Part shown: positions 43,922 through 53,429 of the stretch, in pieces
How positions within the stretch are numbered: position 1 is the stretch's first letter
How the letters are laid out: the number at the start of each line of letters is the position of its first letter
From: Melanopsichium pennsylvanicum
Taxonomy: Eukaryota; Basidiomycota; Ustilaginomycetes; Ustilaginales
Length of the DNA stretch: 64,000 bases
Reading direction: 5' to 3'
Assembly: GCA_900208305.1 (NCBI GenBank)
Contig: OAPG01000001.1
Span: 1,364,001-1,428,000, forward strand
The notes under the pieces: generated by a model
What the model saw: only the letters and a program-made list of their open reading frames with translations
Told to the model about the DNA's origin: nothing
The model's database searches: none
Made by a program: the position numbers and the translations under genes

Positions 43922-46900
43922 ACATGGTGTGCGAGTGGCATACCGCATGGTGAAACGGTCATGAGCTGCGGCTGGAGAGCAATGGCAGGCAAGCTCCAAG
44001 GAGAAAGGCAATCAATATCAGATGTCGCGCCAGGCGACGGTGTCGAGGCGCAGAGGGGCCGAGGAGTTGGAGTAGAGGGCTGCCTTTGTAGTGGCGGCGC
44101 AATTGGCAGCGGACTTGTCGACATAGCGACGGAAACAGTCGCTCCGCCATCTACCGAGACCACGGATGGTATCGGCATCAACTCCATTTGAGGCCGCCCA
44201 GGTCGCAGCTCCTCGGCAAAAGGAATGACCCGAGTAAGACTGCGACGGTACTTGGCAAGCCTCGAGGCACCGTCTGAGTATGGCGACGAAGGCTGCACGC
44301 GTGAAAGGTTCGCCGCCTTCCAGCGTGAAGAGGGGATCATGGGGCCTGCGGCCAGCGCAGATGATCCTGAGGGCCGAGACTGCGCACGTGCTGAGGGGCA
44401 CGGCAGGGGCTGTGAGCGTGACGCCCTGCCGGAAAGGGTCCGTCTTGCTTGCCGGGAGGGTGATGGTAGCAAAGGAGAGGTCCTCGGCAAAGGAGACGGC
44501 GGCAATGGTGAGCACATTGGGACCTTGCGCTTCCCAAGTGAGCTCGCCGGAGCGCAGAAAGCAGGCGAAGGCAAGGCAGAAGGCTGCTCTATACATGAGT
44601 CTGTCATGTTGGGATGAGCAGACGGAGTAGAGAGCTCGCACAAGCCGGCGTAAGAGCGGCAAGGTGATGGGCAGCTTGGCGACAGGGAGGGGAGTACCAA
44701 CGATGCGCTTGAAGCCTCGTACGACACGCTCAAGCCGTTCGGAATCAAAGGCGGCGCTGGAGAGACCAAGGTTGATGTGCCAGGACTTGAGCACGACGAG
44801 GTCTCTCTTGAGTGTGTTGTATGTCTTCCCAGCCCTGTAGTGGTGCGCAACCCACTCGATGAGCGTAGTCGGCAAGGCTGGGAAAGGGTGGGCAAGGCGG
44901 AGAAACGTGGCGACGAAGGAGGCAAAGTCAATGCACACGGCGACGGATCGTGCACGTGTGCTGGCGGCAAGGCCGTTCCAGAGGAGGAGAGCGGCCAAGG
45001 AGGAGAGGCCGGAAGCCTCGACGAAGCTACCGGGCGGTTGACCCGCAAGAGGGAGTAGGCCCTTGGGAATTGCTGCTGGATCGAGGCAAAACGGCGACGG
45101 GAGAGGGCGTCAGCAAGCACATTGTCTTCTGAGCTGACACGGACAGGGACGAGGTCGATGTGCTGCTGTAGGCACAGGGCAAAGATCTCTCTGAAGAGCA
45201 CCTGGGTCAGAGGATCACGGATGGACCCCTTCCGGAGGCCAAACTTGACGTTCTCGTTGTCCACATGGATAACAACGCGGCGAGGTCCAGACCAGAGGGG
45301 GGCGAAACGGCGCAAGGCCTCCAGGACGGCAAGGGCTTCCAGGAAGCGGATGTCCTTCTGGCGGTGGCGGCGGGAGAGCTCTTTGCTGAAGACTGCGAGT
45401 GGAGCCTCCATGCTGCCGAGGTGTCCACCAATGCTTCGCTTCGAAGCATCCGTCCAGATGTGCTCAATGATGAGCGGCGAGGGCTGGAGAAGGGAGACGC
45501 CATCCCAGGAGTTGAGGGTGTTGATCCACCAGACCAGCTCAGCACGAGTGGCCTTGCTGATACGGCGACCAAAGGGAGCCTTGTGGTGAGCCTTGACAGC
45601 GTCGTACAGGCGGCGGAGGAAGGCACGGCCATGAGGAGCCACGCGGGTGACGAACTGAAGGTGGCCTGCTACTTGTTGAAGTTCCAGCAGCGAGGCACGG
45701 CCTCTGTCGACAATGCGCGAGCACAGCTGTAGGATTCGCTGGCGGCGCTCTTGAGTGATGGAGGCGGTCTGGGCCACGGAGTCGAGCTCGATGCCAAGTA
45801 TCTCGAGCTTTGTGGTGTCCCAGAACGTCTTCTTGTGGCTAATCCTGAATCCAAGTGCTGCCGCTGCCAGACTGAGCACATGGATTGGCACGGCAGGATT
45901 GGCGGAGGCGTCAGAGGCGCCGAAAAAGTCGTCCAAGTAGTGTGCCACATCGGAATGCGACGTCGACGACGTGGACACAGACCGGAGGGCAAAGGAAGCC
46001 AACCAGTGAAGAAACTCAGCGAACAAGTTGAAGAGGAATGGCGACGAGCGTCCTCCAAACGCGAGCGCGCATTCCTGATAGTAGTGGCCGTCAAAGTGGA
46101 TGCCCATGAGTCTGGCATCGGACTCAGCCACAATGACGTGCCGAAAGGCATCCTCCAGGTCTGCTTTCCACAACGAGGCGCTTGGATGCTTGCGGATGAA
46201 ATCCATAATCGCGTCAAGGCCCTCATAGTGAATGGTGACGAAGGAAGGATGTATACCGTCGTTGACGGACGGCAGGCAAGCTCCCGGCTTTCGAGGGTGA
46301 GAGAGGTGGTAGATTGTGCGCCTCTTGTCGGAGTGAGGCTTGGGCACGACTCCCACCGGGGAGCAGACGAGATTGATGTTGCCAGGGTCGGCAACATGGC
46401 GAAGGCGGCCTTCTTCCAGGCGCGCCTGGATCTCTCGACGCAGATGTGCAACGTCGTCAGAGGCCATGGGCAAGTTGGCCACTTCGAGACGGGCTGAGGA
46501 ACGCAGCGGTCCGTCGTAGCCTAGCTTGACACCGTGACGCAAGGCACCACGCAGCTGGGTGGCGAAGGCTTGGTCCGGGTAAAGGTCTAGGAAGCTAGAC
46601 CAGAAGCGAAGTTGGAGAGATCCAACTGTGGCGGGGACGTCGGAGACGTCGAAGATGGGCTGCTCGCACAAGGTATTGGGCCTTGGCGGCGGAGGCTGTT
46701 GTCCTGCAACAAGAGGGAGAAGGGCGGAGGCGGCAAGGTCAGGCGGCATGTCGACAATGCCGTTGGCGATGGTGTCCACCGGTGGACAAGGACTAGGGCA
46801 CGACGAAAGTGTGTGCCTAGGTGGTGCAATTGTAGGCCAACCAGGCAGGAAAGGAGGTGCAGCAGGGGGTGCTGACCTTCGTGGTTGTATTGTGGGCCGA

Positions 46901-47316
46901 CCAGGCAGAAACATGGGTGCTGAGTCAAGCTCAGGTTGGGCGGTTGTATTGAGAAGCCGACCCGGCAGAAAAGGAGGTGCAGCAGAAGGTGCTGACCTTA
47001 GTGGTGCTATATGCCGACCAGGCAGGAACATCGGCGCTGAGACTGGCTCAGGCCGGGCGGTTGTACTGTAATGCCGACCGGGCAGGAACGGAGGTGCAGA
47101 GGCAGGCTCTGACCTTGGAGGCGCTGCGGAAGAGATTGCAGGCTGAAGGCGATGCGGGTCGCCTGAGTGAGAAGGCATACTCACTGCTAGGTTGCCTTCT
47201 TCACGGTGGTGGGGTGGGAGGAGGAGCCGGCTTTCCCGCTGAGCAAGGGGCATTGCGTCATCGGGTGCTTGTGCTGACAATGCAGGCAAGCGTGGTGACG
47301 GTTGCACCCTGAACAT
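43882..47316 (-). CDS. Reverse transcriptase-RNase H of the Ngaro-type element
   Basis: The open frame of 1144 codons starts at ATG 47316. The first 240 residues are Pro/Ala-rich with repeated LPGR words (PPFLPGRH, PMFLPGRP). The reverse transcriptase begins near residue 290 and includes SLWKADLEDAFRHV, the CALAFGGRSSPFLFN block and the catalytic HYLDDFFG near residue 457. RNase H follows (HIWTDASKRSIGGHLG, FLEALAVLEALRR, HVDNENVKFGLRKGS). The last 380 codons, past about 45050, overlap the recombinase in another frame and look like unselected Pro/Ser-rich read-through. The start overlaps gag by 130 bases in the -1 frame. Confidence 0.85.
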   Translation of the reverse strand: MFRVQPSPRLPALSAQAPDDAMPLAQRESRLLLPPHHREEGNLAVSMPSHSGDPHRLQPAISSAAPPRSEPASAPPFLPGRHYSTTARPEPVSAPMFLPGRHIAPLRSAPSAAPPFLPGRLLNTTAQPELDSAPMFLPGRPTIQPRRSAPPAAPPFLPGWPTIAPPRHTLSSCPSPCPPVDTIANGIVDMPPDLAASALLPLVAGQQPPPPRPNTLCEQPIFDVSDVPATVGSLQLRFWSSFLDLYPDQAFATQLRGALRHGVKLGYDGPLRSSARLEVANLPMASDDVAHLRREIQARLEEGRLRHVADPGNINLVCSPVGVVPKPHSDKRRTIYHLSHPRKPGACLPSVNDGIHPSFVTIHYEGLDAIMDFIRKHPSASLWKADLEDAFRHVIVAESDARLMGIHFDGHYYQECALAFGGRSSPFLFNLFAEFLHWLASFALRSVSTSSTSHSDVAHYLDDFFGASDASANPAVPIHVLSLAAAALGFRISHKKTFWDTTKLEILGIELDSVAQTASITQERRQRILQLCSRIVDRGRASLLELQQVAGHLQFVTRVAPHGRAFLRRLYDAVKAHHKAPFGRRISKATRAELVWWINTLNSWDGVSLLQPSPLIIEHIWTDASKRSIGGHLGSMEAPLAVFSKELSRRHRQKDIRFLEALAVLEALRRFAPLWSGPRRVVIHVDNENVKFGLRKGSIRDPLTQVLFREIFALCLQQHIDLVPVRVSSEDNVLADALSRRRFASIQQQFPRAYSLLRVNRPVASSRLPASPPWPLSSSGTALPPAHVHDPSPCALTLPPSSPRFSALPTLSQPCRLRSSSGLRTTTGLGRHTTHSRETSSCSSPGTSTLVSPAPPLIPNGLSVSYEASSASLVLPSLSPSCPSPCRSYAGLCELSTPSAHPNMTDSCIEQPSALPSPAFCAPASSLGKRKVPMCSPLPPSPLPRTSPLLPSPSRQARRTLSGRASRSQPLPCPSARAQSRPSGSSALAAGPMIPSSRWKAANLSRVQPSSPYSDGASRLAKYRRSLTRVIPFAEELRPGRPQMELMPIPSVVSVDGGATVSVAMSTSPLPIAPPLQRQPSTPTPRPLCASTPSPGATSDIDCLSPWSLPAIALQPQLMTVSPCGMPLAHHVATAGSSQATLPS
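44018..45109 (-). CDS. Tyrosine recombinase of the Ngaro-type element
   Basis: The frame is open from 45109 to a stop at 44018, with the recognisable domain from about 45000 and no ATG at its start. The catalytic tyrosine-recombinase residues are visible: Arg in FLRSGELTW, the His-x-x-Arg box in SGHSFCRGAATWAA, the GLGRWRSDCF motif, and the Tyr in RRYVDKSA. The enzyme would integrate the circular DNA copy. Its frame is -1 relative to the RT/RNase H frame and overlaps it, so expression probably needs a frameshift, a spliced message or internal initiation. Confidence 0.85.
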   Translation of the reverse strand, partial: RPLPSPFCLDPAAIPKGLLPLAGQPPGSFVEASGLSSLAALLLWNGLAASTRARSVAVCIDFASFVATFLRLAHPFPALPTTLIEWVAHHYRAGKTYNTLKRDLVVLKSWHINLGLSSAAFDSERLERVVRGFKRIVGTPLPVAKLPITLPLLRRLVRALYSVCSSQHDRLMYRAAFCLAFACFLRSGELTWEAQGPNVLTIAAVSFAEDLSFATITLPASKTDPFRQGVTLTAPAVPLSTCAVSALRIICAGRRPHDPLFTLEGGEPFTRAAFVAILRRCLEACQVPSQSYSGHSFCRGAATWAASNGVDADTIRGLGRWRSDCFRRYVDKSAANCAATTKAALYSNSSAPLRLDTVAWRDI

Positions 47317-48458
47317 GGTTGGCCGGCGTTGTACTTGCGGCAGGGGTCAAAGGAGCCCACTGCGGCGATGGCCTTGGTGATGCGGTTAGCGGGCCGTAAA
47401 GCAGGTTGGCGGGAGCCTGAGCTGGACTCGCCGCGGGAGGGGTGGCCGGTCTTGAGGAAAGGGTACAGGACCCGGCTGCTGATTTGAGGGTCGTAGGATG
47501 ACCACTTGTGGACGGCACCGGTACCAAACCGTTGTCGACAGACTGCTAGGTGGTAGTCTGCGACGGCGCGCCAAGTGTAGAGGTGATCGCACTCAATAAG
47601 ATGCTCCAAGTATGCGAGCAGAGCCTCGTTGAGCGCGATATTGCCCGTGTGTCGAACTCTGATGGCTGTGTAAACCAACCAGACTTGGGCGAGGGCGGCG
47701 ATGTTCGGAATGGCCTTGATGAAGCTGGAGGTGCGCGAATCGGCGTTCTCTTGTACGACAGAGAGGGTACCGCCGGCACCCAGCGTGAAGCCTTGTTCCT
47801 GAGTGGGCTCCTTGGAGACCCGCGACTCAGGATTGCGGAGCTTGACCAGATGCTCGGGCTTGAGCTGGTCGCGCTCAACTTGGTTTATCACCTCCAAAGG
47901 GACCCAGGCGAAGCAGCGAGTGATGGAGAGAGGAGCTGACTCACCTGCGGTAATGGAAGATTGACCAGCAGGGAGGAGTACCGGCTCAACTGCTGGGGGG
48001 GCTCGAGGTCAAGGAGGCGGGGGCAGAGCTTGCAGCGAAGGTAGCGCTTGCGACGCCTGTGGCGCTTGCAACGTGGGCAAGAGCGCCGGGGGAAAGGGGG
48101 GTTGGACGGCGAGGGGCTGAGAAGCTCGGAAAGCGTTGAGCAACTCGCTAATCTTGCCGTCGAGACTCTGCTCAAGTGAGGAGAGGCGGGTCTCAAGGGC
48201 CACGACAGACGCAGCTGATGCTACGTCACTGCGGTCGCGAACAGCTGGAGGGGGGGAGGCGGTGAAAGAAAGAGAGCGAGATCGGCGAAGGGAGGGCGAC
48301 CTGGCTGGAGAGGGGGTGTGGTTCTCCGGGGGAGGAGCTACCACTGGGTTCTGCTTGCGGCAGCCAGCACAGTGCTTGACTGTGTTGCCGCGGACACCAA
48401 TGAAATGAGAAGACGGGACCAAGCGCTTGCACCAAGGGCAAGGCTGGTTCATCGTCAT
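47187..48458 (-). pseudogene. gag-like ORF of the Ngaro-type element, with one in-frame TGA
   Basis: The reading frame from ATG 48458 to the stop at 47187 is 424 codons and is broken once, by TGA at 48011-48009 (codon 150). The N-terminal part has a CxxC...CxxC zinc-binding pattern (CPWCKR ... HCAGCRK) and a Pro/Ala-rich stretch. The second part has a helical gag-like region (LAQVWLVYTAIRVRHTG) and a C-terminal Cys/His cluster (CSGCNRHHACLHCQHKHP). The frame on both sides of the TGA reads on without a shift. Either this copy carries a single nonsense mutation (for example CGA to TGA) or the stop is read through. Element layout supports the gag call. Confidence 0.65.
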
Positions 48459-49368
48459 TCGGGGAAAAAGACTCTGGAGAGCGTGTGCGATGGTGTGCCA
48501 GACCAGTCAACACAGGATCGCAGAGTGAGAAAGAAAGTGCAGAGCTTACGAGGGCTTGCCAGGCTCCTCCGCAAGGTACACAATTTGTCGGCAATGGCGT
48601 TTAACAACGCCCGCTCGTCGCAACCAATTCTTGACGCCGTTGAGCTCCGCGGCGATGGTGTTCGTCACAAGTGCTGGTGACGCTGTCGCTACTGGGGACC
48701 AGCCAGTAGATGAATCGGTCGTGTTTTAGCACGCCGAGCTCCGTCGAGACCTATTCTTGACGCTGCTGGAGCCCCAGCGAAGGTCGCTCGTCACGAATGT
48801 TGGTGACGCTGTTGCTGTCGAAACAAAAGACAGATGAGAACACAAGTGCGAGAGGCTTGTGCTGCCCGGCGAAGTCCCAGTTTCTTGACGCTGTTGGGCC
48901 CAGCGCTGGTAAGACGTGAGACTGACACCTGCAAACCGTATTGCACGGAAGCCACCCCACGAGGATGATCCCGGTTCGTCAGACCGGGGGTGTGTTACCC
49001 CTTGTGCGAGTCGAGGGGCCTGCCGAGCGCGGGGGATTAAAGCCGGCGCTGATCGTGTCGAGCCGACAGAGATGGCCAGGGCGATCAACCCCTAGCGAGT
49101 AGCTTGCTGGACCTCGAGGCACAACTCTCGAGATAGCGGGTCGAGGTATCTACCACGGCTCGCCAAGCGCGCGGGACCTTTTGTCGATCGCCTGGACCAA
49201 AGGGCGATATGGGCAGCAGTCGAGAAGGGGGGGGAAGCTTGGGGTCCAACGGCGCGGATCAGTGGCACCGAAGGAAAGAGAGGGTGGTGAAGCTGGGGGG
49301 GAGGAGGAGAAGCAGGCCAGGTGGCGCTGCGCTTGGGTTACAAGAAAAACGCAGCCTCGGCGAGGTCT
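48459..49368 (-). other. 5' untranslated part of the Ngaro-type element
   Basis: This non-coding leader lies between A1 and gag. It contains dispersed words related to TTGACGCTGTTGGAGC at about 48630, 48760 and 48890. A 28-bp micro-duplication of the A1 inner edge lies at 49341-49368. Confidence 0.6.
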
Positions 49369-49566
49369 AAAATGCAAAGAAAAACGCAGCCTCGGCAAGG
49401 TCTGTGTGTTGAAGATGATGGAGAGAGAAGAGGGAGTGTGTGAGACCACGGCTCAGCTGTACTAAGCTGGAGCCGCGATTGAGCTTGAGCTCACGACTGC
49501 GGTGCCGGCCGAGCACGTGACCTTTAGCTGGCCATTGACGAAAGTGTCCGTACCTGACACTCTAAC
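49369..49566. repeat. A1 repeat at the element's 5' end
   Basis: The 198-bp copy matches 43104-43301 and 43571-43768 with few changes, for example ggcaagg for ggcgagg and gccggcc for gctggcc. Its outer end (CACTCTAAC) marks the right boundary of the element. Confidence 0.9.
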
Positions 49567-50528
49567 ATTCATCTCGAGGACAACACAACAGACACACAGA
49601 CTTGAGTTTGGAATTGAATATTTATATTTTTTATTAGGGAGGTTTCAAGACGCTATTGAATATGAGGATGAGTTTGGCCTTGGCAAATGAGTTTGGTAGA
49701 ACTTCTGCATGACCCTGGATGAAGTCATCTCATCCCTGTGACTTTTGGCTCAGAGTACTCATGGAGCTGATGTGAGTTGAGTTTGCCAACTGAGGTGCGT
49801 GATGGGCCAGATCTTGTTGTTGTTGTTGTTGCAGCTGTGTCATGTAACTACCTCATACCATATTAATACTGTTCCAGTTACATTCAAAATGGAAGATGAT
49901 GCTCTGCCTTTACCAACTCACTTGATTGCATGTTTGGACCAAGCTTGTCCTAAGTGTGCATGGCTACAAAGACTTGGAGCAGCAGGATATGCCAAAATTC
50001 AGCAGCATCACAGCAATAACACACTGGAAAGTAGACCAAACAATCTGTAGGATGAATAAGCATTACTTGAGTAATATCACCTTGAGCCAGACTCAGCTCA
50101 TCCTCATTTCCATTTTGTCTCAAAAATTTCCCTATCATTGTTGTTATTATTATTAGAGCAGTTTTGGTGCACCTTGATTGCAATGAGTTTGAGCTGTCTT
50201 GATAAAATTTGGATGCAGATGTGCATAAGCAAACTCATTGCAACAAATAGCCCATTGCATCACAACATTGTCTGGATGAATAGTAGCAGAATTCATCATG
50301 GCAAAAATTGCCTGCATCTTGATGAGTTTGCTTTAAAAAGGTGTACAGTTGCAAGGAATTGAAAACATATATGTTCTGTATGCTTGCAAATGATGAGTGA
50401 AAGTGAAAGTGTGCAGCAACAGCAGTGTCTATGTGGCTGTCTTGTTGTCTCTGGCTATAAGTATGAGAACCACTATGATATCTGCCTTATCCCCACTGTC
50501 ACAGGAGTGGGTCCCAAGGAAGAGGTCT
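49567..50528. mobile_element. CpG-free decayed DNA, probably an old element
   Basis: I find no gene. From 49800 to 50528 there is not one CpG, while TpG and CpA are abundant, and the tract is AT-rich with GTT and ATT runs. In this otherwise CpG-rich region that is the mark of long C-to-T decay of a silenced repeat. The parent element cannot be identified. Confidence 0.6.
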
Positions 50529-51545
50529 GCGCAGAACAGAGATGTTGAATCGGCTGAGATCCGGTGGGAGAGCATGTCTCGACGGATCTCAGGGAGATCT
50601 GGTGGATATTGGTGGGCTCATGGGATTTAAGGTTAGCGCAGAACCGAGAAGTTGAATCGGACAAAATCCGGTGAGAGAGCAGGTCTTGACGGATCTCACG
50701 GAAATTTGGCGAGTGGCAGTGACTTGCCGGATATCGAAGGTATCGATGGCAAGGGGAGCATCTGCAACGGCGGCAACCAACGCCACGCCGGAACGACACG
50801 TGGGCCGACCGATGCCCAGGGGGCAATGGAGAGAGAGCACGCAGGCGTGCTCAGAAGCACCCTGCCAAAGGACTAGGGGCAGTCTTATTGTGCAGGGGTC
50901 CAAGCTTGACGCACGCAGGTTGTACAGTACCGATGGACCTCGCACACGATACATATATATAAATACTCTGTTCCCTGCTATTGGATGAGCTTCCGCTCAT
51001 CCACTCTATCTTATATCTCAGTCACACATAGTTATCAGTACGTCGTACTTATCATACTCTTCACACGTTGCACATCGCAATACCATTTATTGCAATCCAT
51101 ATAGTCTGTGTCCCCGTCGGTGAACGGAGAACAACGTATAGACATCGTTGACACCTCAATCGACGCTGTAGCACCTCACCTACAGGCGGAACCTCAACCG
51201 CGGGCCTGGCACCACAACCAGTCCCTCATATCTCCACCGGCAACGACGGCTGAGGTCTAACCCAGCCGCCAGCAGTATCCCATCGACGTCGTGACACTTG
51301 CGTCGACCGAGTACCCCGTCCGAGCTTGCCGCGTTACCTCTGTACGGAGTGTCACCAGCGGTCAGCCGATATCCGTCGAGAGATCGCCACTCGCAGGATT
51401 CTCTTCGATATCCGTTGAGGCCAAGCTTAACCACCGGAACTCACTGAAATCCGGCGAGTTGCGATTTCTCACGGGAAGTCGGATCTCTGGCACGCAACCG
51501 CTGACACCCACCTTGACTGCTGCACTCAAACAGAGGCTGCCAATG
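50529..51545. mobile_element. Probable LTR-retrotransposon remnant
   Basis: This holds two diverged copies of a block about 107 bp apart, starting GCGCAGAAC at 50529 and 50636. A TATA-like ATATATATAAATAC lies near 50952. A perfect 8-bp hairpin GGATGAGC-TTCC-GCTCATCC lies at 50983-51002. A further diverged fragment with the same ACTCAC-AAATCCGGCGAG wording is near 51440. This resembles an LTR promoter and leader without intact coding sequence. Borders and family are uncertain. Confidence 0.4.
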
Positions 51546-51736
51546 GGTCTCAAGCCTTGCAAGTTTTGCAACAACATTGTATGGCTTTGGGGATAGAGGG
51601 CAGTGAATGAGACTCAGGAACATGGGGTTAATCAACTCAAGCAAACAGAAACTTTATTCAGGCAGGGTTGACAACTGTGTGTGTGTGTGCCTGATAGTGA
51701 GTATGAGCACTATCACCATCTGGATTGGTTGATCAC
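51546..51736. other. CpG-free flank of solo LTR 1
   Basis: These 191 bp have no CpG and include a (GT)n run at about 51677-51690. They are the left host sequence of the first solo LTR; the last five bases ATCAC (51732-51736) are its target duplication. Confidence 0.6.
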
Positions 51737-52166
51737 TGTTAGTGCCTACCAACTGGAGTCCAAAGAGGGGGTGCTCGGCCCCCCTCCCGATTGAGCGATC
51801 GTCGTGATCGGGCCCCGACCGACCCTCTCCGGACCCCTCGCAGCGGAGCGGTCGGCCTGACACAATCCTCCTACCGCCCAACCGCGGCTGGCCCCTCCGT
51901 ACGTAGAATACGACCGTCGGCGACCTAACATTGTAACGCCGCGGTGGGAAGTGACCGATAGCTCCTGTACCTTACCACCCCGCCCCCGCCTGACATGAGG
52001 TTGCCTCCGGACCTCGTCGCATGTATTACTTAGTTAGCTCTATAGCAACGCAGTAGTGTGCTCTGACCCCCGACCGCCTGTGTCGCCCCGCCTACGACCT
52101 CTCCGTACCCGTAGCCTCCATCCCGGCTGTAGCCGCCCGCGGTATCTAGACCCTACAGCCTTAACA
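51737..52166 (+). mobile_element. Solo LTR 1 (430 bp) with 5-bp target duplication
   Basis: It begins TGTTAGTGCC and ends GCCTTAACA, so the termini are the inverted TGTTA...TAACA. The flanks carry a perfect 5-bp duplication, ATCAC at 51732-51736 and 52167-52171. The sequence is GC- and CpG-rich. It carries no coding region, as expected after LTR-LTR recombination. Confidence 0.85.
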
Positions 52167-52357
52167 ATCACACAGTGTTGACAGTTTGATCTGATTGTGT
52201 TAATGCTAGGGTTGTAGAGTCTGAGCTACTGCACTGTGGGCTAAAACCAATTGGGGGTGGACTGGGTATGTAGAAATTGTAAGATTGGACAACCCATGTT
52301 GGTTGGGAGGTCAGGCACAATCTACTGAATTACTATCAAGCAAACAAAGTAATACAT
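52167..52357. other. CpG-free spacer between the two solo LTRs
   Basis: These 191 bp without any CpG belong to the older host sequence. They contain no gene and form the loop between the two inverted LTRs. Confidence 0.6.
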
Positions 52358-52789
52358 TGTTAAGGCCGTAGGGTCTAGATACCGCGGGGCGGCTACAGCC
52401 GGGATGGGGTCTACGGGTACGGAGAGGTCGTAGGCGTGGGCGACACAGGCGGTCGGGGGTCAGAGCACACTACTGCGTTGCTATAGAGCTAACTAAGTAA
52501 TACATGCGACGAGGTCCGGAGGCAACCTCATGTCAGGCGGGGGCGGGGTGGTAAGGTACAGGAGCTATCGGCCACCTCCCACCGCGGCGTTACAATGTTA
52601 GGTTGCCGACGGTTGTATTCTGCGTACGGAGGGGCCAGCCGCGGTTGGGCGGTAGGAGGGTTGTGTCAGGCCGACCGCTCCGCTGCGAGGGGTACGGAGA
52701 AAGTCGGTCGGGGCCCGATCACGACGATCGCTCAATCGGGAGGAGGGCCGAGCACCCCCTCTTTGGACTCCGGTTGGTAGGCACTAACA
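52358..52789 (-). mobile_element. Solo LTR 2 (432 bp), opposite orientation
   Basis: This is the same LTR family inverted: the plus strand begins TGTTAAGGCC and ends GGCACTAACA. Its flanks are TACAT (52353-52357) and TACGT (52790-52794), a target duplication with one transition. It matches LTR 1 closely, with scattered changes such as GTCTACGG for GTAGCCTCC-side bases. Its own duplication shows it inserted independently of LTR 1. Confidence 0.8.
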
Positions 52790-53429
52790 TACGTGCAACA
52801 AAGGTCCTGAGGCAACCTTTGGTGGGTGGTTGCAATCCTACTGGGGTCAGTTGGACAGGTGCTGCAGTTGGTTGAGGGTGAGCTTTGATGCAGGTTGCCT
52901 GATCTGTGACCCCAACCAATCAGATCTGGGTTGCATCCGGCTGTCCAGAATAGCCCCTCTCCTTGTTGGCTCCATGGCTCTGACAGTGAATTGATTATTT
53001 AACATGGTGATTGTGACATTACATAGTCCAAAATCTGAGTCTATTGAGATGCATTTCTCATCAAGATGATCAACCAAATTTATCCATCCAGACTATTACA
53101 AACTTTCAGATACCAACCTCGGCTACAGAACCCATCCCATCAAGACGGTGAGCACCGAAACTGCTCTTTTTTCATTCTTTGCCAACAGTGAAGGGCGTGA
53201 ACATGAGATGGTAGCATATTGTACAACAGAGAGAGAGTCATTTGCTTGATTCCGAGACAGAGAAAAGGTCCGTTTTACGAGAAAAGTGTACACAGCTGGG
53301 CATAGAGCGAATCCGAGCAGTAGAAGTCTCAAAAACAAAAATATGACAGAAAAGAAGCGCCAAGAGGGTGAAGGAGCGGTGAGGGTGAAGGAGCGGTGAG
53401 GGTGAAGGAGCGGTGAGGGGTGATTCTTC
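52790..53429. other. Decayed flank and 3' region of the second chitin synthase
   Basis: The part from 52797 to about 53100 is nearly CpG-free, like the other old tracts. From about 53140 on it is ordinary intergenic DNA with the 3' UTR of the chitin synthase and a 17-bp minisatellite at about 53365-53418. I see no gene. Confidence 0.5.
53365..53418. repeat. 17-bp minisatellite, three copies
   Basis: The unit GGTGAAGGAGCGGTGAG is repeated three times just beyond the stop codon of the minus-strand chitin synthase, within its probable 3' UTR. Confidence 0.85.

Larger units (their letters stand above)
42835..49566 (-). mobile_element. Ngaro-type tyrosine-recombinase retrotransposon
   Basis: This 6.7-kb element, read on the minus strand, has the order A1 - gag - RT/RNase H - tyrosine recombinase - B1 - A2 - B2, the split direct repeats of Ngaro-type elements. 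A1 is 49369-49566 (198 bp), repeated at 43571-43768 and 43104-43301. B1 is 43769-43921 (153 bp), repeated at 43302-43454 and 42835-42987. Between A and B in the tandem copies is a further 116 bp absent from A1. One extra A-B unit is present compared with the textbook layout. No LTR-integrase gene is present; insertion is expected through the recombinase without target duplication. The coding frames are long and nearly intact, so the copy is recent. Confidence 0.85.

Noticed and set aside
43882..45050. C-terminal 380 codons of the RT frame as a real domain.
   Set aside because: The stretch overlaps the recombinase in another frame and is Pro/Ser-rich without motifs; the recombinase frame has the catalytic residues.
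51737..52789. The inverted 430-bp arms as one foldback transposon.
   Set aside because: Each arm has complete TGTTA...TAACA termini and its own 5-bp target duplication, so two independent solo LTRs explain it better.
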